A stretch of 18,289 nt of DNA from DASZGI01 sp035938995 (GCF_035938995.1 NZ_DASZGI010000133.1:1-18289), one strand, 5' to 3'; counted from the first letter of the stretch, positions 7,931 through 14,827 are shown. Notes: generated by a model from the sequence alone, not told the origin. Numbers and translations: made by a program.

Positions 7931-8605
7931 TCAGCTGTACTCGGTGGCGTAGACAACGATGTTGTCGAGATAGTGTCCGGCGGTGAAGCCACCGCCACAG
8001 GTGATCAATCTCAGTTCGGGGTCGGGCCGAGCGCCGTAGACCTCCTCGGTGGGGAACTGGGTTTTCGCGTAGCTTTGGACCGTGGTTGCCCGGAACGCCA
8101 CGGCCTGGCCCGAACTGAGGCCGACGGTGATCGTGTCGCCGGGTCTGAGGGACTTGAGGTAGAAGAACACCGCCGGCCCGTTGACCGAGTCGACGTGTCC
8201 GGCGATGATCGCGGGACCGTCCTGGCCGGGCACCGGGCTGCCGGTGTACCAGCCGGCCTGAGTCAGGTTGGTGGGCGGCTGGAGCGAGCCCGAGGCGTCC
8301 AGCCCGATCGTCTGCAGCGTGGCGTGCAGCTTGATGGAGGGGACATCGACCCAGACCGGGTATATCGCGGTGCTGCCCGTGGCTGACGCGCTTGTCGTCG
8401 GCGACGGGAACACGGAGGCTGGTGTCGTGTCCTGGATCAGCACGCTGCGGGGCGGTTCGGCAGCACGGTTATCGTGATTCATGGCAGCCCATAGCCCGCC
8501 TCCCGCAACAACGCAGATGCAGACTCCTGCTGTCACCGCGACAGCCCCAGACTTGCGGGAGCCGAACAACTTGCGCGGTTTGGCGTGCTTGGGGATCCAC
8601 CTCAT
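7931..8605 (-). CDS. Class F sortase
   Basis: A 224-residue membrane-anchored transpeptidase. ATG 8605 overlaps the DUF4397 stop as ATGA and is preferred over longer readings. A short basic N-terminus is followed by one membrane segment (about residues 19-41), a Ser/Thr/Pro linker (60-80), and the sortase beta-barrel. The catalytic His is in IIAGHVDS (H137) and the nucleophile in LRLITCGGGF (C203). The tail GHYLDNIVVYA matches class F sortases of actinobacteria. No Arg follows C203, so the third catalytic residue must be placed elsewhere in the fold, for example R199. The expected role is outside the membrane: cleaving a sorting motif and transferring the protein to cell-wall peptide or another acceptor. 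It is the last gene of a three-gene operon whose DUF4397 member has a possible sorting tail. Confidence 0.88.
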   Translation of the reverse strand: MRWIPKHAKPRKLFGSRKSGAVAVTAGVCICVVAGGGLWAAMNHDNRAAEPPRSVLIQDTTPASVFPSPTTSASATGSTAIYPVWVDVPSIKLHATLQTIGLDASGSLQPPTNLTQAGWYTGSPVPGQDGPAIIAGHVDSVNGPAVFFYLKSLRPGDTITVGLSSGQAVAFRATTVQSYAKTQFPTEEVYGARPDPELRLITCGGGFTAGHYLDNIVVYATEYS

Positions 8606-9471
8606 CGCCTCAAGCCCCGGCGCAACCTGGGGATCCCGAGCATGACCATCGCCACGCCGAACGCCAGCGACAGGCCCCAGAGCCACAGTGGCAGCACGCT
8701 CTGCGCACGTTGCGGCTGCGCGGTCCCGCCGAATCCGGTGTTCACGCCGCCCTTGGGCAACGCGCTCGTGCCGGCTGCGTCGGTCAGGTCGAGCACCCGC
8801 GGCGCACCCGAGCCGTTATCGAGAATGGCCAGGGTGTAAGTACTGTCCGCGGCGAAGTCCAGTTGCGTGGTCTGCGTGGCGGTCGCGGTGGACACGTGCA
8901 GCGGGCACGGCCCGGGATCTATCGCCTGGTAGGTGGTGAAGGCCGGGAAGTGCAGATTCGCGGCGATCGTGTCGGTGTCGGCCACGACGGAGACGGTCGG
9001 GTTTTGCAGGGAAGCGGCGATGACGCGCACGGCGGCCTTCCCGGGCGCCGTCGTCAAATCGTCGTTCAGTACTTGGAGTGTCAGCGCGGGTTGCGCACCG
9101 AGCCCGACGACGGTGTAGGCCCGGCCCGCGGCGACGTCGACCTGCGTGCTGATGACCGGGCTGCTCGTCGCCGACGCCCCGGCGCCGCGCATCGCGACCA
9201 GGTAGTCACCGGGCGCGAGCGGCTGATACGGCGAGAGCGTGCCGTACGCGACGTGTTTGAGCAATACCTCGGGGGTGTTCCCGCCGAAGGGGTAGAGGTA
9301 TACGTCGACCGCCGGGGTGTTCGGGGACAGATGGGCCAGCCGGACCCACCCGACAGTCGACGCAGTGGCGTTGCGAGCTGTGTTTGCCTGCGCGATGTGC
9401 GTACTGGCTGCCGTAAAGGCCAGAGCTGTGAGGGAGGCTGCCGCGAGCGTGCGGCGAAGTGGGCTAAGCAC
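8602..9471 (-). CDS. Secreted, C-terminally anchored DUF4397 protein
   Basis: GTG 9471 is chosen because AAGGAG lies 7 bases upstream, giving 289 residues that begin with a normal Sec signal (LSPLRRTLAAASLTALAFTA, cleavage near AQA). An alternative GTG at 9510 overlaps the preceding gene's stop as GTGA but has a poorer ribosome site and adds 13 basic residues. The body shows DUF4397 repeats (WVRLAHLSPNTPAVDVYLYP ... VLLKHVAYGTLSPYQPLAPG ... VRVIAASLQNPTVSVVADTD). The C-terminus has LPKGGVNTGFGG, a hydrophobic span (LPLWLWGLSLAFGVAMVML) and the basic tail RLRRGLRR, laid out like a cell-wall sorting signal without a canonical LPxTG. It is coupled to the sortase by a 4-base overlap. Probable surface protein; the molecular function of DUF4397 is unknown. 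Confidence 0.87.
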   Translation of the reverse strand: MLSPLRRTLAAASLTALAFTAASTHIAQANTARNATASTVGWVRLAHLSPNTPAVDVYLYPFGGNTPEVLLKHVAYGTLSPYQPLAPGDYLVAMRGAGASATSSPVISTQVDVAAGRAYTVVGLGAQPALTLQVLNDDLTTAPGKAAVRVIAASLQNPTVSVVADTDTIAANLHFPAFTTYQAIDPGPCPLHVSTATATQTTQLDFAADSTYTLAILDNGSGAPRVLDLTDAAGTSALPKGGVNTGFGGTAQPQRAQSVLPLWLWGLSLAFGVAMVMLGIPRLRRGLRR

Positions 9472-9506
9472 GAGAGGGCTCCTTCGATGGCGACGTCCGT
9501 TCGGGA

Positions 9507-10697
9507 TCACGGGGTGGCCCCTGCTATCAGGCCGAGTGGTTCGGGTTGCGAAAAGCTGATCTTCACATCATCCGATTCGCTGACGACGCTCAGCGGGCGG
9601 TACGGCGGCTGCTGCGCGTCGACGAGTGCGGTCAAGATGGCGGTCTGCGGCGCGAACCGTCCGACGGGTTGGCCGTCGACGCGGGATATCACCACGTCCG
9701 ATTCGGGTATGTCGGCGCCCGCGCCTGGTCCGGCGCCGTCGAACGACACCACGGTGAGGGTGTGGGAGCCGCCGATCAGGGTGAGCAAAGAGGACAGGCG
9801 GCTGTCGACGAGCCCGTCGGCCAGTTCGACCGCGCCCGCCGGCGTCTGGACGACGATGCGCGGGCTGCGCGCCACTGCGACGCCTATCTGACGCCGTGCT
9901 GCGCGGTCCGCGGCCAGCCGACGGCCGTAGTCGGCGCTGCCGTCGAGGGCCACGGCCGTCACATCGACCCGATCGGCGCCCGTTCCGAACGACGCCAGTG
10001 GCTCCGGGGAACTGATCGCAGCCAGTTGGACGCCGAAATCGCCGCGCACGATCGAGGTACTGATCACCACGTCGGCGCGTTCCACTTGGGTGATGTCGGA
10101 GCCGACCGTGACCAGTGCTGCGGCGGATGCCCCGAACTGCCTCGCCAGAGCACAGAGATCCACGTCGCAGGCGACGACGTGATCCGGGCCGATGTGATCG
10201 GCCACCCACTGCGCGGCCTGTATTTCGTCGGGAGTCGGCGACGGGTGTGCCGGTGGCCGCTGCGTTGCGGAGTGCGGGTTGGAAGTCATGGCCCATGCCG
10301 TGGCCGCCATGGTGAGAGCCGCGGCGACGACACCGCATACAGTCAGGATCACGTTGCGTCGGCTACGCGCGTCCGGTTCCCGCTCGCCGTCGGCCTCGGC
10401 CCGATCGGCCCCGCGCGAGGTGCCCAGCGCCGCCACAGGCTCAGACACGGCGGCGGCCGGTTGTTCTTCGGCAGCGCGAGCCGACAACGATTCGGCCTGG
10501 TCAGTGGAGGCTTCATCGGGTGCAGCCTGCCGCTCCCGCTCGGCATCCCGGCGCGTGCGCAGCAAGCGTTCGATGGCGTCGAACTGGCTCATCAGGTCGT
10601 CGGGCGGCCACGGCTTCTGCTCCCCACGCTCCTCAGACGGGGGCACGCCATCCCGGTCGGGAGAGCGGTCTCGACGCGGCATCGGTTCATCGGGCAC
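9507..10697 (-). CDS. Single-pass membrane protein of the sortase operon, unknown function
   Basis: 396 residues from GTG 10697, supported by AGGGAG 7 bases upstream; the frame stays open further but that sequence has no coding character. The cytoplasmic N-terminal ~110 residues are charged and low in complexity, with a short helical segment (MSQFDAIERLLRTRRDAERE). One membrane helix lies at about 115-137. The exterior part begins with a Pro-rich linker, then a compact alpha/beta domain starting PTPDEIQAAQWVADHIGPDH, with a CDVDLC cysteine pair (C177, C182) and alternating strands and helices (ADVVISTSIVRGDFG; SDVVISRVDGQ). It is first in the operon, 35 bases before the DUF4397 start used here. 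I recall similar proteins next to DUF4397/sortase pairs but know no function. A ligand-sensing or scaffold role is a guess. Confidence 0.78.
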   Translation of the reverse strand: MPDEPMPRRDRSPDRDGVPPSEERGEQKPWPPDDLMSQFDAIERLLRTRRDAERERQAAPDEASTDQAESLSARAAEEQPAAAVSEPVAALGTSRGADRAEADGEREPDARSRRNVILTVCGVVAAALTMAATAWAMTSNPHSATQRPPAHPSPTPDEIQAAQWVADHIGPDHVVACDVDLCALARQFGASAAALVTVGSDITQVERADVVISTSIVRGDFGVQLAAISSPEPLASFGTGADRVDVTAVALDGSADYGRRLAADRAARRQIGVAVARSPRIVVQTPAGAVELADGLVDSRLSSLLTLIGGSHTLTVVSFDGAGPGAGADIPESDVVISRVDGQPVGRFAPQTAILTALVDAQQPPYRPLSVVSESDDVKISFSQPEPLGLIAGATP

Positions 10698-10869
10698 GAG
10701 ATCACTCCCTGTCGACGGGAGCCTGGCGAATGTTGGCGTTTCGGCCGAACGCCCTCCCCGACGCGCGGCCCAGGCCACCCTGGATAGCGGCGGCCTGCAA
10801 CGACAGCCGCCGTCCAGACGAGACAGCTGTGCCCACGACTCCCCCCTTTTGACCCCTTTTGTAAATAAG

Positions 10870-10898
10870 ATGCCGAATTCGCAGAGCCTGTTCGGCAT
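10870..10898 (-). terminator. Hairpin upstream of the sortase operon
   Basis: Perfect 8-base arms ATGCCGAA (10870-10877) and TTCGGCAT (10891-10898) enclose a 13-base loop. Read on the minus strand, the stem is followed by CTTATTT, resembling a weak intrinsic terminator or attenuator about 170 bases before the operon's first start codon. Further TTCGGC copies lie just upstream (10899-10921). Confidence 0.33.
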
Positions 10899-10961
10899 TC
10901 GGCGACGTGACGCGTTCGGCGCAGACTGCAATGTGGATTGCCGAACGCCTGAATGCCTGCC

Positions 10962-10977
10962 TGTGATACGCATCACA
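10962..10977. promoter_or_regulatory. CRP/GlxR-class binding site
   Basis: TGTGATACGCATCACA fits the TGTGA-N6-TCACA consensus of CRP/FNR-family regulators in both half-sites, with six-base complementary arms and a four-base centre. It lies about 265 bases upstream of the sortase operon start, in sequence without a gene. Actinomycetes encode Crp-type regulators with similar sites. Its target gene is not certain. Confidence 0.5.
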
Positions 10978-11186
10978 TGGATGGGCATGCACGCCGCGGC
11001 GGGTGCGTGTCCGAGCCCATCCCGATCGTAAGATTGCTGGCGATGCGAGCGGAGTAGGCGCTTGGCAATGCTAGCGAACACACAAGGCGGTTTACAGGGA
11101 TTCCGCACACCCCGCTGTATTCGGTGCTTGCGTGCGGGCCGGAGCCCGGCTCACTTCACGTACGAAGCACTGATAAACTTCCATAA

Positions 11187-11199
11187 GTGAATCATTCAC
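11187..11199. repeat. Palindrome GTGAAT-C-ATTCAC
   Basis: Perfect 6-base arms around a single central C, inside the AT-rich island. This is the form of a dimeric regulator site. No protein is assigned. Confidence 0.45.
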
Positions 11200-11220
11200 G
11201 GCAATGAGAATAATTGCGCG

Positions 11221-11239
11221 GCTACTTTGATTTAGTAGC
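11221..11239. repeat. Hairpin GCTACT/AGTAGC followed by TTTT
   Basis: Six-base arms flank a TTGATTT loop, and TTTTAATA follows on the plus strand. It looks like a weak intrinsic terminator, but no plus-strand gene ends immediately before it. Confidence 0.3.
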
Positions 11240-11281
11240 TTTTAATATGGTTTAGCGCTATTTTCCTGCTCATCGGTGGAT

Positions 11282-11430
11282 GGCGCACTTCGCCGCGCTG
11301 ACACGGCACCGCCGGAGCAGACACCCACTCCTCGCCAAGGCGGCAACCCGCGCATCAACAAAGCTTGACGACCGCATCGATCACGCGCGGTAGCGATGCG
11401 AATTGCCGCACCCGGCGGTCTCGGGGCAGA
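11282..11430 (+). pseudogene. Possible remnant of an IS110-type transposase C-terminus
   Basis: One frame reads PRQGGNPRINKA and stops at TGA 11366. A -1 shifted frame continues LTTASITRGSDANCRTRR from 11365. Together they recall the conserved GGNRxLNxALHTxAxTR...D..TR block near the C-terminus of IS110/IS116-family transposases (transposase_20). The match is short and by eye. No terminal repeats or intact N-terminal DEDD domain are visible. Chance similarity is a real alternative. Confidence 0.25.
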
Positions 11431-11848
11431 CCTGTCCGACCCTGTTGCCCAAAGCCCGCATCCTCCACCTCGACGTCCGAAGACGCGACCGCCGCGGGGG
11501 AATCCTCCACGGATGCCTCAAGACCCGCACCCTCTACCAGGAAGCAACCGCCTGGTCACACCACCCGTACCGCCCCGCCCCTTGACACCAAACGTCATGG
11601 GACGTCTGACCAGCCCGGACGAATAATCGGCACCTACAACCTCGGGCGCCGCACTGATCCCTGGCGCTGTCACCGGACTTCGCCACGCTCCCGGTTTCGC
11701 CCCGCGGCTGACCGAAAACACCCTATGAAGGTGTCCGTTCGTGCAAAGGTGCTCCGGTGAACCTGGCGGGCATTTCACCGCCGGGTAGCTTATGGCCTTG
11801 GCAAGGTTCGAACGTCGGCGTCCGACATCGAAGCAGGAGGTTACACTC
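11431..11848. other. Non-coding stretch before the secreted barrel protein
   Basis: No ORF here has convincing coding character. Two small inverted repeats are visible: ACGTC/GACGT at 11592-11605 and ACACC/GGTGT at 11718-11734, the latter followed on the minus strand by a T-run. TTGACA at 11582 has no -10 partner at 16-18 bases. The region should contain the promoter of the gene at 11849. Confidence 0.4.
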
Positions 11849-12382
11849 ATGCTCAGACGACACAAGACGATGGCGGCGGCCACCACGATCGCCACGGCCT
11901 CCGCCATCGTGTTCTCCAGCCTGACACTCGCCAGCGCGAACGCGGCCAGTGAGCCCGGTCCCCGGATCCAGAATTTCCAGCTGGAACTGAACTCCGTCAC
12001 CAGCCTGCCCGTGACGCAAATTCCGATGATCGCGTACGGACCGATTACGGACTACGGCACGAACGTATTCCTCAACCCGCAGGACACCAGATCTGTATTC
12101 CGTCTCCAACGAGGCACAATCAATCTCGACGACATCGATTACCAACACAGCAGCCAGCACATCGATCCGGCGACCTGCTTGTCGATGACTACCGAGAGCG
12201 GCGTGTACTCGATCAACGGCGGCACCGGGGCATATACCGGGATCCGCGGCAACGGCACCTTCCATGTTCAGATCATCGCCATCTTCACCCGCGACGCACA
12301 CGGTGTCTGCTCAAACAGTATTCCACCGCAGAGCATTCAGCTCATTGACAACTCATCCGGCCCGGTCTGGCTCCGGCCCTGA
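11849..12382 (+). CDS. Secreted allene-oxide-cyclase/dirigent-like barrel protein
   Basis: 177 residues. ATG 11849 is chosen over an earlier in-frame ATG (11792) because AGGAGG lies 8 bases upstream and a Sec signal begins directly after it (MLRRHKTMAAATTIATASAI..., likely cleavage near ANA-AS around residue 32). The mature part is beta-rich. The motif YSINGGTGAYTGIRGNGTF resembles the GGTGxYxGxxGxGxF turn of the allene oxide cyclase/dirigent barrel superfamily, common in actinobacterial secreted proteins. Two cysteines (CLSM, VCSN) could form a disulfide. No catalytic residues are recognisable; a ligand-binding or structural role is as likely as an enzyme. It is monocistronic, and the next gene is convergent. 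Confidence 0.85.
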   Translation: MLRRHKTMAAATTIATASAIVFSSLTLASANAASEPGPRIQNFQLELNSVTSLPVTQIPMIAYGPITDYGTNVFLNPQDTRSVFRLQRGTINLDDIDYQHSSQHIDPATCLSMTTESGVYSINGGTGAYTGIRGNGTFHVQIIAIFTRDAHGVCSNSIPPQSIQLIDNSSGPVWLRP

Positions 12383-12465
12383 CGGGTGCCGGAAGGTCGA
12401 CCATACAGGTCGGCCAGGATCCTGCTCACCACGCTGCGAGTGCCGACTATTCCATCCGCGCTGCT

Positions 12466-12487
12466 CAGGCCGCATTTTCGTGGCCTG
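12466..12487. terminator. Hairpin between convergent genes
   Basis: CAGGCC (12466-12471) and GGCCTG (12482-12487) enclose GCATTTTCGT in the 112-base gap between the secreted barrel gene and the condensation-domain gene. The short stem and lack of a U-tract make this a weak bidirectional terminator call. Confidence 0.28.
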
Positions 12488-12494
12488 TGCGCCG

Positions 12495-13913
12495 TCAAGG
12501 GCGCAGTACCGCCGCCGTCACGCCGGTGGGTACGGCCGGGTCGAGCGCAGCCGCGATCGCGATCGCCTCCATATCCCTGACCACCCCCTCGATTGCGGCG
12601 GGCGCCAGGCAATGGGTGTCCGCGCACAGGGTCAGCACGATGGTGTCGGCCGTGCCGCCGATATGCAGGAAGAGCGGCTCGAACGGGTTGTCCTTTTTCC
12701 CCGGCCAGTGGAACACACTGCGAGCCCGTTCCAGCTCCAGCCGTTCGGCGGTGACGGGCCTCCCATCACCATTCTGGCCATATGTGCGTCGGTCATTGAG
12801 GAACGCCCAGCTGTAGTTGTCCCAGGCGGCAGCCCCCGGGCCGCGCCGCGCGGCATCGCGCGCGAGCAGCGCGGCGAGCCCGGCGGGGTCGTGGTACGCG
12901 TGCTTGTACACGGCCATGGCGTCGCGCCGCGCTCTGGCGACCACCTGGTCAACGGTGCTGTCAGCAGTCTCGATGACGCAGATGCCGGTATGCACAAGGT
13001 TGGCGACCATCCCGGCCAGGCCGGGGCGGAACCGGTTGCCCGACTGGGGCCTGATGACCGCGGGACTGAGCACGCCGCGCCGGCCCAGCGCGATCGCGTA
13101 GAGCGCCAGCAGCACCGACGGCGGATCGGCCCCGGTGCGCCCGGCGATCGCATGCACCGCCAAGTACAAGGCGGGCGAGCTCAGCTCCCCCATCCAGTGC
13201 CGCGGCTCGCGCCGGTCGCCGGACGCGGGGAAAGGCCGGGGCTCCACAGCGTGCAGCACTTTCTCCCAGTACCGCAGGGATGCCGCGCTCTGGCGCTGCC
13301 CCGCCGCGGAGTGCTGCCAGCGGGCCAGGTCCAGCTGCTCGGTGCCGGACGGGGGCCTGGTGTCCCGCGCCGCCATGTCCCGGGCGATGATCTGTACGCC
13401 GCCGCCGTCGGTGACCAGATGGCAGGAGTAGACCACCTGGTATGCGGGCGCGCCGTCGCGGCGTACCACGGCCATGCGCACCGGCCATTCGTTCTCGAAG
13501 TCGCGCGGCGCGGTGCGATAGTGCGCGTCCACCGTCGCAGCCAACTCGCGGGCGCCGTCCTCGCCCTCGGCGTCGTAGACCTCCAGCACGATCTGGCCCG
13601 AGGCGGACAGCACCTGGCTCGGCAGCCCGTCGCCGTCGAAGCGCAAGCGGGTGCGCATGGACGGGAACCGGGAGATCATAAACCCCAGATCTTCGGCGAC
13701 GGCTTCGACAGTGACACCGGGCGCAAGCGGCAGGGTGCCGCCCACGGAAAGCCAGCCCTTCTGGGTCATCGTCAGCCAGATCTCGGTCTGGCCCCAGGTC
13801 AACGGGCCGCTTCCGGAGCCCTGCCCGTCGAACGCCACCGGCACGCACTCGGTGGGGACCGGCGGGACCGCAGGGGCGTCGTCGGGAAATTCCGTAGGCA
13901 GCGTCACGGCCAT
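12495..13913 (-). CDS. Stand-alone condensation-domain (NRPS C / PapA-type) protein
   Basis: 472 residues spanning one complete condensation-type acyltransferase fold without adenylation or carrier domains. The start region of the fold reads LTWGQTEIWLTMTQ (about 38-51), as in C domains (S/LxxQxRLW). The catalytic motif HHxxxDG appears as C164-H-L-V-T-D-G170: the second, catalytic His and the Asp-Gly are kept, the first His is Cys. RPQSGNRFRPGL...MVANLV and NYSWAFLNDRR correspond to the later core motifs. Expected chemistry: amide or ester bond formation from a carrier-bound or CoA acyl donor; the acceptor is unknown. ATG 13913 follows the preceding small ORF's stop with one base between (TGAGATG), suggesting coupled translation. 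No other biosynthetic enzyme is intact nearby, so this may be an orphan or an eroded cluster. Confidence 0.85.
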   Translation of the reverse strand: MAVTLPTEFPDDAPAVPPVPTECVPVAFDGQGSGSGPLTWGQTEIWLTMTQKGWLSVGGTLPLAPGVTVEAVAEDLGFMISRFPSMRTRLRFDGDGLPSQVLSASGQIVLEVYDAEGEDGARELAATVDAHYRTAPRDFENEWPVRMAVVRRDGAPAYQVVYSCHLVTDGGGVQIIARDMAARDTRPPSGTEQLDLARWQHSAAGQRQSAASLRYWEKVLHAVEPRPFPASGDRREPRHWMGELSSPALYLAVHAIAGRTGADPPSVLLALYAIALGRRGVLSPAVIRPQSGNRFRPGLAGMVANLVHTGICVIETADSTVDQVVARARRDAMAVYKHAYHDPAGLAALLARDAARRGPGAAAWDNYSWAFLNDRRTYGQNGDGRPVTAERLELERARSVFHWPGKKDNPFEPLFLHIGGTADTIVLTLCADTHCLAPAAIEGVVRDMEAIAIAAALDPAVPTGVTAAVLRP

Positions 13914-13914
13914 C

Positions 13915-13962
13915 TCAGCGCGCCGTCATCTCGGCCACGTGCCGCCGCCGCATCAGGAACAT
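13915..13962 (-). other. 15-codon SD-led upstream ORF coupled to the condensation gene
   Basis: ATG 13962 has a strong GGGGAGG site 5 bases upstream and reads MFLMRRRHVAEMTAR, ending in TGAGATG with the condensation gene's start. The condensation gene itself has no good ribosome site, so this short ORF probably delivers ribosomes to it. It shares a frame with the longer ORF from 14184. Confidence 0.4.
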
Positions 13963-14184
13963 GCGAACCTCCCCGGTAGGCCCGGCGTGACCTGGTCGCC
14001 GGAGACCGGCCACGACCTTGCACAGCGTGGCGCTTGCCGCCTCGGTCAGCGCGGTAGGGACCGTCGCGGTACGCAGAACCATGATATCAGAGCCCGTTTC
14101 CGGCTCGGTGAGTGCGAAGCAGCGCAGCTCGCCATTGACCGTTGATCCACAGGGCACCGACCTTGCGTTTGCCGGAAGCCTCAT
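13915..14184 (-). pseudogene. Short ORF with an acyl-CoA dehydrogenase-like signature, probable fragment
   Basis: The 89-residue frame from ATG 14184 contains NGELRCFALTEPETGSD, close to the FALTEPxAGSD signature of acyl-CoA dehydrogenases. Neither the preceding substrate-binding helices nor the following FAD-binding residues are present. After LRTA the sequence turns unrelated and Arg-rich. The start region abuts the long inverted repeat at 14192. Best read as a scar of a lost gene joined to the condensation gene. A chance match or a small genuine protein cannot be excluded. Confidence 0.38.
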
Positions 14185-14191
14185 CCGGGCT

Positions 14192-14256
14192 GGTCAGAGT
14201 CGGGTAGTTGCCTGGTCAACAGGCATGCGGTGACCAGGCAACTGCCCGCTCTGACC
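14192..14256. repeat. Long inverted repeat, 26-base-pair stem with 12-base loop
   Basis: Arm 14192-14218 pairs with 14231-14256: 8 pairs, one bulged T (14200), then 18 pairs with a single G-T wobble (14205/14244). The loop 14219-14230 contains GCATGC. No T-run follows on either strand. It is much longer than ordinary terminators in this window and lies between the diverging fragment at 14184 and the DUF5302 gene. Possible identities: a strong U-less terminator of a deleted gene, or a recombination or mobile-element end. Confidence 0.75.
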
Positions 14257-14321
14257 TGACCTGCTGATGGGCACAGCCTGCGGCGCGAGGAAATCCCGCG
14301 CGGCTGTGGGAGGCTATAGAG

Positions 14322-14591
14322 GTGAACGAGCCAGAGCCAGCAACCAGCGCTACCGCTGAACTGCCCGACGCCGAGGATGCCGAGCCTGAGGAGCAGAGCA
14401 CCGAGGACGCCGCGCCAGAAGAGCAGAGCGCCGACGACGAGGTAAAGCGCAGGTTCCGCGAGGCGCTTGAGCGCAAGCAGGGAAAGAACGCGGCCGCCAA
14501 CGGATCCGTGTCCGGCAAGGACCCGTCGAAAGTGCACTCGGCCCACGGCCCGGCGGCGAGTCGACGCTCCTTCCGGCGCAAGAGCGGCTGA
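14322..14591 (+). CDS. DUF5302 small acidic protein
   Basis: 89 residues from GTG 14322, with GGGAGG 8 bases upstream. The N-terminal half is acidic and repetitive (Ala/Glu/Asp with an EEQS repeat) and the C-terminal half basic. The core DEVKRRFREALERKQG and the ending SKVHSAHGPAASRRSFRRKS are the hallmark of the actinobacterial DUF5302 family as I remember it. Length is typical. It is cytoplasmic, has no membrane segment and is probably disordered outside the KRRFREALERK helix. Function is unknown. The gene appears monocistronic. Confidence 0.88.
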   Translation: MNEPEPATSATAELPDAEDAEPEEQSTEDAAPEEQSADDEVKRRFREALERKQGKNAAANGSVSGKDPSKVHSAHGPAASRRSFRRKSG

Positions 14592-14717
14592 CCCCGCTGC
14601 AGACCGGCTCCCTCCCGTTCCCAGGCCAAGCCGCTGACGACACCGGGCGGCGGCACCGGGCCACCATGCGGCACCGTCAGTCGTGTCGCGCGCCGCGTGA
14701 AGTCGGCGCGGTTTTGA

Positions 14718-14734
14718 GCACGCCTTTCGCGTGC
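14718..14734. terminator. Hairpin between convergent DUF5302 and DUF1684 genes
   Basis: Perfect arms GCACGC (14718-14723) and GCGTGC (14729-14734) enclose a CTTTC loop; on the minus strand the loop reads GAAAG. It sits in the middle of the 236-base gap between two convergent genes, the expected place for a shared terminator. No U-tract. Confidence 0.42.
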
Positions 14735-14827
14735 ACGGTGCTTTGCATGCGAGTTCGCCCGTTGATGACGTTGTGAGCTGGCCCGTGCCGACTCCATATG
14801 CAAGCGGCCACCAGCGCCATATGATCA

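Larger units (their letters stand above)
11161..11270. other. AT-rich island in a GC-rich genome
   Basis: By hand count 41 of 110 bases are G or C (about 37%), far below the flanking coding sequence. It holds a 13-base palindrome and a hairpin (separate entries) and several TA-rich hexamers. I see no ORF. Possibilities: a promoter/silencer region bound by an Lsr2-type protein, or foreign DNA. Confidence 0.6.

Noticed and set aside
7262..8386. 374-codon plus-strand ORF across the immunity and sortase genes
   Set aside because: It overlaps two supported genes in other frames and resembles no protein.
8392..10787. Plus-strand ORFs of 499 and 413 codons
   Set aside because: They lie opposite the DUF4397 and membrane-protein genes, are rich in Arg/Gly without family features, and arise from GC-rich third positions.
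10698..11108. N-terminal extension of the membrane protein up to 11108
   Set aside because: The frame is open but contains no protein-like sequence and crosses a hairpin; GTG 10697 has an ideal AGGGAG site.
11403..11585. 60-codon ORF containing RRRDRRGGILHG, faintly like a transposase or integrase end
   Set aside because: The resemblance is a few residues, has no supporting repeats and no ribosome site; kept only as context for the possible IS scar.
11582..11610. TTGACA as a promoter for the gene at 11849
   Set aside because: No -10-like hexamer at 16-18 bases and over 230 bases from the start codon.
12264..13979. 571-codon plus-strand ORF
   Set aside because: Antisense to the condensation-domain gene, low-complexity Arg/Gly/His composition, no ribosome site.
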